From: Enoplolaimus lenunculus | Taxonomy: Eukaryota; Nematoda; Enoplea; Enoplida; Thoracostomopsidae | Assembly (NCBI GenBank): GCA_030248215.1 | Contig: JASANG010003973.1 | Location: forward strand, 179,869 to 243,868 | Reading direction: 5' to 3' | Length of the DNA stretch: 64,000 nt | In this document: positions 11,397 through 24,800 of the stretch, in pieces | Numbering within the stretch: position 1 is the stretch's first letter | How the letters are laid out: each line of letters opens with the position of its first letter | Notes under the pieces: model-generated | The model's database searches: none | Seen by the model: only the letters and a program-made list of their open reading frames with translations | What the model was told of the DNA's origin: nothing | Position numbers and translations under genes: made by a program

Positions 11397-11598
11397 GGGC
11401 CATGTGAAGAACTGGAGCGGAACAGTATTATAAGCATATTCCTAAGCCTAAGCCTAAGCGTACGCCTAAGCGTGAGAATGAGCACATTCGTAAACCTAAG
11501 CCTAAGCCTAAGCTAACCAAAAAATTAGTCTAAAGCTTAAACTTACCCTCTTCTAGTCACACAGAACAACGTTCCGCCCCTGATCTTTACATGGGTCG
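11397..11598. mobile_element. Family A variant MITE
   Basis: Ends GGCCATGTGAAGAACTGG and TGATCTTTACATGGG; internal CCTAAG array. The TTTACAT terminus defines a subfamily also seen at 31650, 50872 and 52176. Confidence 0.7.
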
Positions 11599-11599
11599 A

Positions 11600-12108
11600 A
11601 GCCTCTAAACATAAAGCCACAAGTTCACTCAGCTAAAGTTCTAACGTATAATATAGCATAACAGAATAATGTCACTGCTAAAGCCTATAACCACATTTTA
11701 AAAAATGGTTTCGATTAACTCGGTTACTAACACAAACTGGACATTTTATAAACGCTACAACGCTGTAGTGCCCCGAAACAAAACGGGGCTCAAACCCTGT
11801 CGCATTAGTCCCGATATTTGAAATTAGAATTTCTTTAGTTGTAGAATTAGTTAAATTCTTACATAAACGTTTAGGCTTTTTTGTCAGCCTTTTCAAAACC
11901 TTCACTGAACTTGAGCGCAAGCGCATTGGTTAATGTTTACATCGGCCATGGAAGTGTTTTCAATCTCTAGCCCTGCTGTTTTAGTTACCGACTGTTATTG
12001 TTTAAAAGCATTGCCCTGTTATTAGGGTCGTATACCTTTCATTTATACTATTCTCTATGATTTAAGTACGTTAAGAATATTGTTTGAAAACTTAAGTATA
12101 CTTTCATG
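11600..12108. other. Unassigned intergenic
   Basis: One 82-residue minus frame has no recognisable domain; nothing else seen. Confidence 0.4.
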
Positions 12109-12292
12109 GGCCAGTGTTACTTTAAGGGTCGTAACAGTAGATTAAGTGTATCCCTAAGGCTAAGCGTAACCGTTGGAAAAATGAGTTCCTAAGCCTAAGC
12201 CTAAACCTAAGCAAAAAATGTTATATAGAATCTAAACCTACTCTTTTATAGATACACCAGAAACCTGGACGCCCCTTAAAGTAACATGGGCC
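12109..12292. mobile_element. Family B MITE
   Basis: GGCCAGTGTTACTTTAAGGG to CTTAAAGTAACATGGGCC. Confidence 0.85.
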
Positions 12293-12608
12293 CTTTCATG
12301 GATAGGTCCATGTCAAGAACAGGGGCCTGTCAACTGGGTGACGGTGTGGCTGGGAACTTAGTGACTAGGAACCTAAGGGTAGGCTTAGGCTAAGTATTAG
12401 GCTTTATGTTAAGGCTTAGGCTTAGGAAACGTTCAGATACAGGTTTGGAAATGTGCTTAGTCGACATCCCTTATTGTTTACACGGAATAGACCATTCTAT
12501 TAATATCCGTGACACGGTTTGACCAATCAAAATTTTTACTTATTGGTCTCCGGACTGTATGCGTTCTGTAGTGTGTTGCAATTGACATATATGCTTTAGT
12601 TAGGCATA
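12293..12608. repeat. Degraded TTAGGC-containing element
   Basis: GTCCATGTCAAGAACAGGGG near 12306 and TTAGGC-like hexamers to about 12430 look like an old family A copy; the rest is unassigned. Confidence 0.45.
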
Positions 12609-13039
12609 CAGTAGTGACCCGAATAAGAGGGGGGACTGATATTGGTTTGGCCTCTGCAGAGGGTACCCCGGTGATTCGGTTACGGAAATTTTTAACCAAC
12701 GCTCCGCCACCCTTCGATACTATTATATCGTGTATTGCAACTATCCGCTGAATTAAGCGTTTATTTAGCTTGTGTGAATAGCTTGAGTGATAACGCAAGG
12801 TTACACTAAGGAATGTACTATCAAAACTTAAATACGCTTTAAAGTTTTGAACTCAAGTTTATTGGTCGTGGAGTCATTTATACACCACAATGATGGATAT
12901 TTGACATTTGTGGACTCTAATTGGGGTTTAGGGACTCTACCCGCTTACGGACTCTTATTAGGGATACGGACCCCTATTGATTGGGACACAAAATGAGGAC
13001 CCCCTCATATTACCCACTCTTATTCGGGTCACTACAGTA
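12609..13039. mobile_element. Family C MITE
   Basis: About 430 bp, ends CAGTAGTGACCCGAATAAGA and CTTATTCGGGTCACTACAG, with TA at the borders as in Tc1/mariner-type insertions (inference). Confidence 0.82.
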
Positions 13040-13144
13040 GACTCGGACTGAATATACGTTATCCCTTGTAATTACATTCTCTGATTCAACTCATTGCATT
13101 AAATGAACGAAACAAATTTCATAAAATTAATAGATTTGCTAAAA

Positions 13145-13855
13145 GCAGGGTACAACCGGATGTCTGCCTACGGCTCCTGCAAGTTTCGTTGACCTCAGGC
13201 TCCGGCGCCAGCTCCGGTTTTTCACCTCACAAGGAGTAGCTTCGCTCGCAAATTCCTCAAAACTTAGTGTAAATTATGGCTTCGAGCATTCGCTCATCCT
13301 GGTTCAACTCTTTAGTGCCTAGAAATATTTCATATTATACAAAAATTTCCTCACAAAGACTTAAAACTAAAGTTCTGTACTGGAGCGAGAAACAATAGTG
13401 TGTAGCTTTTTGATCGCTTCGCTCGCGATATTAGTTTTCAAGCCGTACTCACGTGACAAACAATTCGAACTGGTCCAGATACCCAAACTACCAAATTAAA
13501 AGGACCTAAAAGAGAACTCTGAATTTGGTGTAAGAGCCAACTATGAAAGCGTGACCAACCTCATAAATTCCGCCAAAGATGGTTAAACATAAAAATCTTA
13601 TAATATTGGGTTTTTCTACTATCCCTTCAGCGCTCATGCTAAAAAATGGTCGTATTTCAAAAAATGTTGCGTAATTCTTAATTGTCATCACCTCTCCTGA
13701 TAATTTCATATTTAATGCGAATTTTTTAAAAATTTCACTTTTTAACATTCCACCGTTGGTGTTAAATTTTTCTCAGTCAGACGATTGGCTAACAAGTTAT
13801 GGTCAAATACCTGGGTGGGCGCCGTCATAAATCACTGGGTACAACCCGCCAATTT
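13145..13855. repeat. Dispersed repeat, relative of 16537-17425
   Basis: The stretch from TCCTCAAAACTTAG to GTGACCAACCTCATAAAT is colinear with 16920-17300. It has TTCGCTCGC motifs and GGTACAAC near both borders. Confidence 0.6.
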
Positions 13856-14014
13856 AGTTACTTCACCAAAACTCGGTAATGAATTGCGGGATTGCGGCAT
13901 GATTAACACCATTCGAGTCAACTCTGCAAGCTACGTCGAATGATATATTAAATTTGTGTAATTTTTTGACAAAAAAGTTTTTGAGTACAATACGGAACCT
14001 GAAACTTTACAAAG

Positions 14015-14148
14015 TCAAATCTTCTAGAAATTCAAATTAAATCAAATCTTCTGGAAATTCAACTTAAATCAAATCTCCAAGAAATTCAAATTAAATCAAA
14101 TCTCCAAGAAATTCAAACTCAATCAAATCTTCTAAAAATTCAAATTTG
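14015..14148 (+). repeat. 27-bp tandem repeat, about 5 copies
   Basis: Unit TCAAATCTTCTAGAAATTCA plus AATTAAA, diverging slightly from copy to copy. Confidence 0.8.
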
Positions 14149-14159
14149 GATGTGAAATG

Positions 14160-14650
14160 ATAAGAGAGCGTCACCATGAGAGCTCAAATACTGAAAAAAA
14201 ATTGAAATTCGAGTCCATTTTTCAGAAACGTCCGCTTGAGTGCAATTGCTCAGCATACTTTTTTACCTGTATCTGAAAACTCTCAGATGCGTTTTAGTGG
14301 CCTTCAATCGAAAAATACCTTAACCAATCAGTACAAAGAACAGATAATTCGCTGTTGGAAGACGGCGTAGAATTTTCACAAACTGATACTTTTAGCTTTA
14401 GACAAATTCAAAAACAACTGTTTCGCTATTAAAATATTGCTGTAATTTACTTGACAAATGAGCAATGATTTATTTTGACGTGTATAAATAGCGAAAGTAT
14501 ACGATAAAGCAAAATATAGACGTACCGTAGACGCCGAGTGGCGCTGGGCAGTCGCTAGACGGGGGCCAGGGAGTGGTTTTAAAGGTTTAACCGCGGTACA
14601 AAAATCCATTTGAATGCGTTTAGGTAGTTTCGCGATAAGTTACTGTGAAG
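14160..14650. other. Unassigned intergenic
   Basis: No gene or repeat boundary recognised. Confidence 0.45.
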
Positions 14651-14790
14651 CGGGCCCGTAGCCAGAGGGGACAGGGGGGCTCAGCCCCCTAGAAAGGTTT
14701 CAACCTTGCTTGTACCTCATTGAAAACTCTTGAATGCCCTTCCTGAACAATTTTTAGCCACCCCTAGCAAGGCGAGCTGGCTACGGGTCC
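14651..14790. mobile_element. Family F MITE
   Basis: CGGGCCCGTAGCCAGAGGGG to GAGCTGGCTACGGGTCC; one of the best-preserved F copies. Confidence 0.85.
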
Positions 14791-15449
14791 GCTGCGAAGT
14801 CTCGGTATTGTCCACCTGACACTTTTGATTCAATCTAACATATTGAGTTAGCTAGAGCAAACTCATAGCTAGCTAATCATCTTACGAGTATCTAAAATAT
14901 TTATATGAGGACCATACAACTGTGTCATATGAGTGGTACGAGGTTGAAAGATTTGTAGAGGGAAGGCAAAACAGCGTCCGGCCCACACCCTCTCTCTACG
15001 AACCAGAGTTACAATCATAGCTAATGTACAATATAACTTAAACCCACAACAGTCAGTTCGGTTTAGCTTTCTCTGCTAAATTGAGATAAGACCAAAATCA
15101 CTAACTGTCAAATCAAAATGTGTCAGTTTAGCATTGCACATCGAAAGTGACAGAACAAACTGAACAGCTGTATGTATGTGTATCAATGGAGTACCTGGTT
15201 GATGTTTGCCAACGAAGGCTGTTTTACGCCGTGTCACAAGCCTGAAGCCAAGCCTAAACTTAAACCTAATTTTAAAGTCTAAAGCTGAATCTTAAGCCTA
15301 ATCCTATTATTAAGCGTAAGAAAAATCTTCTTCAAATTCTAAAACCTGTCGCAAAAGCATACAAGAATCGACAAAACCTTTATATAAATCTTTGTGTATT
15401 TATTGCAAGTACACAGTTTGTATTTTGTTCATGGTACAATTTATTCGAT
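14791..15449. other. Unassigned intergenic with a CCTAAG-rich fragment
   Basis: CCTAAG/CCTAAA hexamers at about 15240-15315 suggest an eroded A/B element; the remainder shows nothing. Confidence 0.45.
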
Positions 15450-15588
15450 CGAGGGGGAGCCCTCCCTTGGAAACATTTTGCCCCCCCTAAAAAATTTTCA
15501 ACTTTGCTTGCACATCATTAAAAACCCTTGAATGTCGCTCCTGAAAAACTTTTAGTCCCCCTAGCAAGGTGAGCTGGCTACGGGCTTG
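15450..15588. mobile_element. Family F MITE
   Basis: Right end GTGAGCTGGCTACGGGCTTG clear, left end degraded. It lies just downstream of the CoA ligase stop codon. Confidence 0.65.
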
Positions 15589-15702
15589 TATAGACAGTAT
15601 TGAAAAATTTTGTTAATACTTGTATGAATCAATATTTCGGTCATTTTTCTTCTGCACTGGCTCCTAATCGAAGTTGAGCGCAACGCTTGTTGAATGGCAC
15701 GT

Positions 15703-15888
15703 TTAATATTTGGATTGAGTCAATTTTTTCGCGTTTTCGCGCACCTGGACCCGTTGAATTTTTCCTGTGATCGTTTTAGGCAACTCAGTCAAAAATTTAA
15801 TTCCACCACGCAGTTGTTTGTACGGTGCAACCTTTTCGTTAACAAGTGACAACAACTCGTTTTCTATGACTTTTGATGGCTTGAATCC
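15703..15888 (-). CDS. CoA ligase exon 11 (stop codon)
   Basis: Acceptor TTTTAG; 186 nt ending in TAA at 15705-15703. It carries [10 protein letters not shown] and [10 protein letters not shown] with catalytic Lys534, ending TQSKY. I saw no canonical AATAAA in the first 100 bases downstream. Confidence 0.93.
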   Translation of the reverse strand, partial: GFKPSKVIENELLSLVNEKVAPYKQLRGGIKFLTELPKTITGKIQRVQVRENAKKLTQSKY

Positions 15889-18800
15889 CTAAAATCAAAG
15901 CGAGAAACACTGAATGTCAGTCGTGCCTGAACAGCGGAAAACTAACCAAATATTGACCTGATGCCTTCAACGCTGCCAAATCCATGTATGCAATGCCAGA
16001 TTGTGTGAAAAAAACTACGTTTGACAACGGAACGAGTAACATGTACTGCAGTGACCCGAATAAGAAGGTGTGGGGTAATAAGAGGTGGGGTCTCCATTTT
16101 GAGTCCCAATCAAAAGGAGTCCGTATCCCTAATAAGAGTCCAAAAGCGCACGGAGTCTCTAAGTCCTAATTAGAGTCCATGAAGGGCAGGTATTACTAAT
16201 TGTAGTGCACAAATGACTCCAGGACAAAATAAAATTGAGTTCGTATCTTTAAGACGTACTTATATTTTGAAAGTAAATTCATTCCTAAGTATAACCTTGC
16301 ATGATCGCTCAAGCTATTGACTGACGCGAGACAAATAAACGTTTAAATCAACGGATAGTTGCAGTACCGGATATACATCAGTAAAGAAGGGTGGTGGAGA
16401 GTGGGTTAAAAATAAATAACAGTCCGTAACCGAATCATGGGAGGTTCCCTCTGGAAAGGCCAAATAAATATCACTCCCCCCTCTTATTCGGGTCATTACA
16501 GTATCGATATGATCAGTACAACACTGGTATAGAACATGGGCGTACCGATAGAGGGGTCCGGGGTGGCCTCGCCCCCCAATCAGAATCAGTACTCGAGTTC
16601 ATAATTTAGATTAGATACAAAAATTACGTTTGGTTTCTCGCTCGCTTTGCTCGCAATGTTTGTCACTGATCAATTTTCGAAAAAATTTTGTCTGCGGCGC
16701 TATCCAAAGGTACACATCAAAGTCTAACACCTCAACCTGACTAGCTCAAACTAAAGATAGTAAATAAAAATTGTGCAAAGCTTCACAATGACATAAGCTG
16801 TACATCAGGGGAGTTCAGTTAGGTGGCTTAGACCTTGCGCTTCATGAATAAAGAAATATTTGAGACTGCAACAGAAGGATTTAATACTGAAACAATGTAC
16901 AGCTTCTAGCTCATTTCGCTCGCGAATTTCTCAAAACTTGGTCAGGAATTCTGACTTCGAACCTTCGAACCTTTGCTCACTCTGTTTCAACTCCTAGTTC
17001 CGTGATGTATTTTACAAAAATTCTGCCACAAAGACTTCAAACTGAAGTTCTGTTCGTGTCTAGGTTTTCGCTCGCTTCACACGAGTTAATTTGTTCAAGT
17101 CCTACTCACATGGCAAACAATTCGACCTAGTCCAGATACCCAAACTGCTAAATATAAAGGACCTAAGAGAGAACTTTGAAATTGGTCTTTGAACCAACTA
17201 GGGCAGCGTGACCAACAAGTGATGGGCATCGAATATTTTTTCATATCCGGATATCCGGCAATCCGGATATTAGGAACCCATCTGTATGACCAACCTCATA
17301 AATCCCTCTAAAATCTGCGATCCGCACAGCTAAACGATTTTAAGTTTGCTTTTAGACGAAAATCGAAGGCATGGGTTTGACCGGATGCGGCCGCCCCAAT
17401 CAAAATTTCTCGGTACGCCACTGGTATAGAATGTTTCACGATAAAACTTTTTTGAAAGCCGGAACCGATATTAAGGACTAAGAGGGTTTAAGAAGCTATG
17501 TCATAACAGACGAAGTTGGTTACGTATTTTCTTAGTAAAGCAAAAACTAATATCGAACTTATTAGCGTTTCAGACACCAAGCCAGGGGCTGTTTTGAATT
17601 TCATTCTGTTTTATACACAACGGTGCAAAAATATTGCAGTTTGCATATTCAGCGGAGGCATTTGTGCGATTGCTTTACGTTTATGATCGGGTTCGTAGCC
17701 AAGAGCGGGGAACAGGGGGGCTTAGCCCCCCTGCAAAATTTTGGCCCCCTGTAAATTTTTCAACCTTGCGTGTAAGTCATTAAAAACCTTTGAACGCCTC
17801 TCCTGGACATATTGCTGCCCACCTTTCAAGGTGAGCTGGCTACGAGCCTGATTATGCTTAAGCTTAAACTCAGGCTTAGAAAAATGCTTATCTATGCGTA
17901 AACAACGTTTATCCTTTTGTCAAAGCCTAAACCTAAACTTAAGCTTTAGTGTTCGCTGTAAACGTTGGGCAAACAGCATAAACAGTTTCGGCGGACTATC
18001 AAGGATTATAACTGCAACGCATACCGGTTTCAATAAAACAAACGCTGTCGGAAGTTCACCGATATTTTTGTCGACTGGGTGCGAAATGCCAGTAACTGCA
18101 ACTTCAAGTATTGCTTGATGATTTAGCAGGATGTCTTCCAACTCAGCTGGAGCGACCTATGAATAATGCAAACGTTTTGTTACAAATCAGTGGGATAAGT
18201 TATCATTTTGATTCCAACTTAGACCAGATACGTAACCAAAAAACGCGTTTTATTCAGTAGCTAAACACGCAGAAGCTTTTAGGCACCACAGTCAGCACAA
18301 TGAAACCAAAATTACCGGTGACTATCACCCGTCCATGCGCGTAGCTAGATCATCTTTGTAGTTGGCTAAAATTCTTTCAGGAGGAACATACAAGGGTTTT
18401 TGATAACTTTTTTAAAATAAAACAGCTCTTTTTAAACAGCTCTTTTTAAAAAAATAAAAACTGTTCTTAACCCTTTCTCACATGAATATTTTCTATTTCC
18501 CCTGAGACCTACTTTTATGCTAGGATTCGAACTCCGGTGACTGGAGTGGGAGGCGTATACCATCACCACTCAGCTACTCAGCTATAGGAGCTTGACGCTC
18601 GAGCCCGAGGGGCTCTCACGTCTTGTGATGATTTAGTACTATGTATACGTGTTGCAATTGTTAAACACGGTGCGATATACATTATTTAACGCATATATAC
18701 TGCGATTAGTTGCCTATAGGCAACTCAATGTGAGAAGGGGTTAAGATTGACCATTTTCTAGGGGGGCTGAGTCGCCTTTGGTCCGCTTCTGGTTAGGAGA

Positions 18801-21800
18801 CCGCTCCCGTTCAATCTTCAATAATGTACCTGGCGTGCACGCATGATATTGTGGAAGTTGCGCAATCACGGCTTACCCTTCGGTAAAATTGACTCACAGT
18901 GTTTGCTTTACAATGGGTATAGCAAATACCCAAATATGTGAGTTTAAACAGATCGAACGTAGTATACCAATGTTCTGAATAAGCTATATGAATGAGAAAA
19001 TTGGCCAATGTCACTTCAAGGGGCATAACCGTAGAATATATAAACATATTCACAGCCCTCATCGTTTAAGATAAGTCTTAAGCCTAAGCCTAAGCACAAT
19101 AACAATTAATCTAAAGCTTAAGTTTATTCTATTCGAGTCTCGTCGAAAAAAAACGATACGCCGTTCGGCAAATGTTACTTTAAGGGGCGTAACAGTAGAT
19201 CAAGCGTATTCCTAAGCCTAAGCCTAAGCGTTGCAAAAGCGTATTCCTACGCCTAAGCCTAAGCCCAAGTCTAAACAAAAAATGTAATCTAGAATCTAAA
19301 TTTACTGTTTTGTAGACCCATTAGAAACCTGGACGCCCCTTAAAATAACATGGGCCCGCCCGTCAAAGTAACATTGGTCAGAAAATCAATCAATAAACTT
19401 GTCTTTATTGACAATCGCAACGACTGTTCAATTCGTTAAGCTGATTTTCGCTTACTTGATAGCCTTTGTACTTTATCAGCTCTTTTAGTCGGTCTGTTAT
19501 GAACAACATTCCACTGTGATCGTAATGTCCAAGGTCTCCTAAAAGTTGCAAAGCGAATGCTTTTATACCTACACTTTCTATAGATTTACACTAAAAAAAT
19601 GGTGAGTCACATTGACTCTCTCAGAAATAGGCTTTTTGGAGCTAAACAAACTGAGTCAAATTCGACTCCTCCAGAGTCAAATTTGACGCACTGAGCGACT
19701 CGAGTGGGTCGAATTTGACTCAGTTTGTGTAGTCCAAAAAAGCCTATTTCGGAGAGAATCAATGTGATTCACCATTTTTTGCAGTGTACGCTGAAATTTG
19801 GACTTAAGAAAATTCGTATCTATGCTTAAGCCTAACCGTTTGGCAATATGTAGGTTAGGGCCGTAATCCTTAAAATTAGCCTATACTTAAGCCTAATATT
19901 AGGCCCGAGTTTGAGGTAAGCGTAAACAGAAGCTTATACCTTAGCCGGCCAAAAGAACACGATATTAACAGTAGCATAAGCATATTTCTAAGCCTAAACC
20001 TAAGCCTAAGTGTAAGAATAAGCTTATACCAAAGCCTAAGCGTAAGCCTAAGCAAAAAATTAGACTAAAGTTTAAGCTTTACTTTATTGCAGTCCCGCAG
20101 AAAAAGCGGTCCGCTCCCGATATATACATAGACCCCTTAAGCCTTCCCAATGAGTGTCAATGGCCTGGACGCCCCTTAAAACAACATGTGCCCCACCGAG
20201 TGTGGCAAAAATGCACAAGAGCTGATGCAACAAAGCTTGCGTTTGTTTAAAATAAAAACACATATTTTGCAACGTAAGCAGCAACCTTTTCAACGTTTAG
20301 ACGCTTTTCGGCTTACGATTAATTAGACTTTGACAAATCATTTTCCATTGAAAGACATTGGCCGGATTTCTGAAACCTTACTTTAAGTACGACTTAGTAC
20401 TTAAGTACGTGCTGAGCAATTACTTAACCATTTTGTCGTTGTTGAAAGCTTACTTAAGTTAAGTAAATACTTAAGTCGCTGACAAAATTTGACACATTAC
20501 AGATTAGCAGGTCACGCATGCTCACCTTGGTTTAACTGAAACTGTAGACTCGTGGTGCCTCTTTCATATAAAGCAGAACTATTGCCGTTTTGTTGTCACA
20601 GTGGCTCGCGTTTGGCATTTATCTGTTTTTGTTCGAAAAGTTAAGTGTTTAGTTAATGTAGGCTACTTAAGTAATTACTTAAGTGCAACTTAAGTAAATA
20701 CTTAAGCAAGATTTCAGAAACAAAGCCATTATTTTTGCCTTTCAACTGTATGGATTTAAGCACAAATTGTTCAAAAACACATTTCAAAACAATTCAAAGC
20801 ATTTATAAATGCGTTAGCGAATACTATTGTATGCAATTTGATACAAGCAAGGGTGGATGATGCATACTTCAGCAAGAGTGTGCAACTGGACACATTCTGT
20901 GTAGAAAAGGATGTAGTCGGCACGCGTTGCGTTTTGGCCCTATCCCCTTTATTAAGGGGGTACAAACGATGCGAACCATAGAACTTTATGTATGCTGCGT
21001 CAAACATGCTCTCTTTTTAGTATAATTCGGGGGTATTTATGTGACAACAACCACTCCCTCTAAACAAAGAGGAGTCGGCCAAAAACGCAACGCCGGCTGG
21101 TACATTTTGTACCAGGAGAAACCCCAAGAGTCGCACACTCGTGGATTATGAACTCTTGATACAATATATATGACGAACCGCCCGGAGCCAAGCCAGGATG
21201 CCATTTTATAAGGATATAAGTGACTGATAATTATTTGCGTGCGACCTGTAGCGAGTGAGAAAATTTTTTGCCTCCAGGTTTATAGTGAGCGACATATTGA
21301 AGCCTGCACACTGTTTGTGCCATGTCTCAAAAACGTAGGGAATATAGTCTCCAGATCAGGAACCGGCCGAGAAAAGTCCGTCCGGGTCCGGCCGACCATC
21401 GGCCTCCATCCAGGTAAGCCTCGCCGGGCCGCCAGTTGCCACTAACCAGTCAAACCTGGACGGCCGGGCAGACAATCGACCACCATGCAGGTAAGCCTGG
21501 CCTGGCCGCCAGTCGCCACTGACCAGCCAAGCATGGCGGGGCCGGCTGGCGTTTTTGGGTCGCTGTCTAAAGATAAAAGGGAAACGCAAGCTTAAGCCCA
21601 ATCCTCGGCGAAAGAATAAGCTTGTAAAAGTAAACCGGCTCCTTACCATCAGTCTAAAGATTAAGCAAAAAATTAGTCTAAAGCTAAGGTTTACACTATT
21701 GTTGTCTCGCAGAATAACGAAATGCTGTTCAAAGTAACATGGGCAAGCATACCTGTATGTAACCATCCGTGTTCATCGACGGCTTCAAGTGTTTGCTGAG

Positions 21801-24800
21801 ACCGGTTCAAGTAACCCAACATAACACCAGGTGACTTGATCAATATTTCTCCCTTTTCAAACGGTTGTGCCATGCGATCTTTGTTTGCTTCTGATACAAC
21901 CTAAAGCAAATTCATTCGATAATGAATAGAAACAGTGAAACGCTTAAAGTTTTCATTGTTTTAGATAGTTCCCCCTGCACCGTTAAGCCCAAACTCAAGC
22001 TTAGAACTGGGCCTAACCTTAGGCTTTTAATGCGTCATCCACTTTGTGCCCATTAATTTTGAGTTCAATTTCCCTTTTGACATAAAATTTTTGATGGATA
22101 AAGGAAATTGAATTGTACAAATATCTCAATTTCCCATTTGAGTTGTATTAAAATCCCCTAGTAGGAAATTGATTTCAATTGATCTACCAATTTACCACTC
22201 GGGGTTTTGCATTTTGTGGAAGTGGGAAATTAGAAAATTTCAAAAACCCAATTTCCAACTACGGTTTTTAAAAATCATAGTAGTTGGAAATTGGGTTTTT
22301 GAAATTTTCTAATTTCCCACTTCCACAAAATGCAAAACCCCGAGTGGTAAATTGGTAGATCAATTGAAATCAATTTCCCATTTGAGTTGTATTAAAATCC
22401 CCTAGTAGGAAATTGATTTCAATTGATCTACCAATTTACCACTCGGGGTTTTGCATTTTGTGGAAGTGGGAAATTAGAAAATTTCAAAAACCCAATTTCC
22501 AACTACTATGATTTTTAAAAACCGTAGTTGGAAATTGGCGTTGCAAATTTCCACACAGCGCGCACAAGATAACGTGGATGACGCATAAGGCTAGTTAACC
22601 TGCAAAATGTTCGTAATTTTTGTGTAACGTCGCACATAACATCTTAGTCGCTGACTACGTACCCGGATTTTAACATCTTGTAATGGAAGTCCAATTGAGA
22701 CTGGATTAACGCGTTCGATGGGAACGTCAGGACCTGCGACGGCAATACCGCCTTCAGAAAGTCCATATGCCTTAAAATAACAAATAAAGAGCGAAAAAAA
22801 GTTGTTTAAGTATTTTGTTTCAGACATTGCGATAGTAATCGTATATTAATTTAAGAATATTTGTTAATTGACGAACCAGAACACTTTTCCCAAATGAACC
22901 ATCTCATATTTTCAAACATTTTGTCTGCCTTATTAATTTTGAAAATATTAATGTTTATTTATATTTAGAATAGCGAAACTTACAGATAAACTTTATTAAC
23001 TTTAATTATTAACGTTCAGATTTCCTACTTGGATTTATCAACATTTATAAAATCTGTTTTAAGCCAAAGTTGTCGATTCGTTGCGCATTGCTTAATACTT
23101 ACAGGTGTCATAATTGGTGTATTTTTGATATTTTACTTAAAGCGTCAATTTAGCATTTTTCACCAAAGTCTTGTAAAAAACGTCAATTTAAAAAGTTATT
23201 CAAATCAACCAGAGTTGAGCCCATATTACTTTTAGGGCCGTCCCGGTTTCTGGTGGGTCCGTAAAAGAGTAGGCTTACATTTTAGACTCCATTTTTTGGC
23301 TTAGGCTTAGGCTTAGGCTTAGGATTAGGAATACAGTTTTGCAACGCTTAGGCTTAGGCTTAGGAATACGCTTTTGCAACGCTTAGGCTTAGGCTTAGGA
23401 ATACGCTTTTGCAACGCTTAGGCTTAGGCTTAGGCTTAGGAATACGCTTTTGCAACGCTTAGGCTTAGGCTTAGGCTTACGAATACGGATTTGTAACGGT
23501 TAGGTTTCGGCTGAGAAAACGCATAATCTACTGATACGGCTCTAAAAGTAACATCGGCCTTGTATTACCTGTCGAAGGCATTTCAAACTTGGAAACAGTT
23601 TTATTAACTCTTGAACGAGTTCTTTACCAGCAGGCGCAGCGCCAAATACGATTGTATTCAATGACGATAGGTCGTATTTTTGACTCCTGTTTTAAATACT
23701 AAAAGTTTGGTTCAATTAAACTTTTACCCGCAACAACCAAAGACGCCGCAAAATAGAGGTCAATATAAAAGGCCAAGATCCGTAGATTATCTTTATTTTT
23801 ATATTTTTACCTCAAAATTAAGCTTTCTTTGATAGGTGGGCTATTTGTAATTTTCGCCGTTCACTGGATTTTTTATGATCCACCATTTGCTATAAGCCAC
23901 ACTTAAAACTACAGTAAAGATTACGGGAATACAGGACAATTATTGTATCAAAACTAAATACACGAATATACTATCACCGCTTATGCTTGTTTTATTTGTT
24001 ATATAACGGTTTTTGAGGGTAGGAATGGGATAGGCGTGATAGTTTCGTGTTTTCCCATGAACTGTTAATTTCAGTGAGTTGATTTTCACTCAGAATGAGT
24101 TGAATCGCTCAGTCTGAGTTAGGACTATCAGAACTCAGAATTTTGAGTTGATTCAATTCATTCTAAGATAAATAATCAACCCTCCCAGAGTCAACTAAAC
24201 TCAGAGTGCAACTCAACTCAACTCAGAATGAGTTAACGTTTACTGATATTAATTCAGAAATAACCAACTCGCTAGTTGAATTGATTAATCAACTCATTGG
24301 AATTTACAGTGTGCGGCGGTTTGAAAAACAACCTCGCGATGGACCGGTATAGCCTGGTCGCTATCCGCCACCAATTCGATCTCAATGAGAAACTGTCTTC
24401 TAGTTTAAGAAGAAAAATTATATATAAACTTACAATACACTTTTTGTCAGCATAACCATCACACTGGGAACTAATAACATAGCGTTGATTTTGTATTTTG
24501 ATATCACTTCAACGAAGATTTTTGGTTCATACTTAGGAATAATATACGTTTGAGCACCTGAAACTCTTATTGCCAGACAATACGTAAACTACAGAGTTCA
24601 AAAAAATTTCTCTCCCTCGCTGTATTCGCTGGCAAAACTTTTAGACATCGTTATGTTATCAGCTCAAGAATTGAATTTTGGACGCTTTTGCAGTTTTCTA
24701 CCGCGACTACGTTGATGTTGGGTGGGAAACTTTTTCACTTGTAACATAAAAATGTTTTGTTTTCGTGTTTTAAAAACTAATTCCTATAGTGCGAAAATTT

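Noticed and set aside
12478..12798. 106-codon minus-strand frame
   Set aside because: Overlaps a family C element; equivalent frames are broken in the other C copies.
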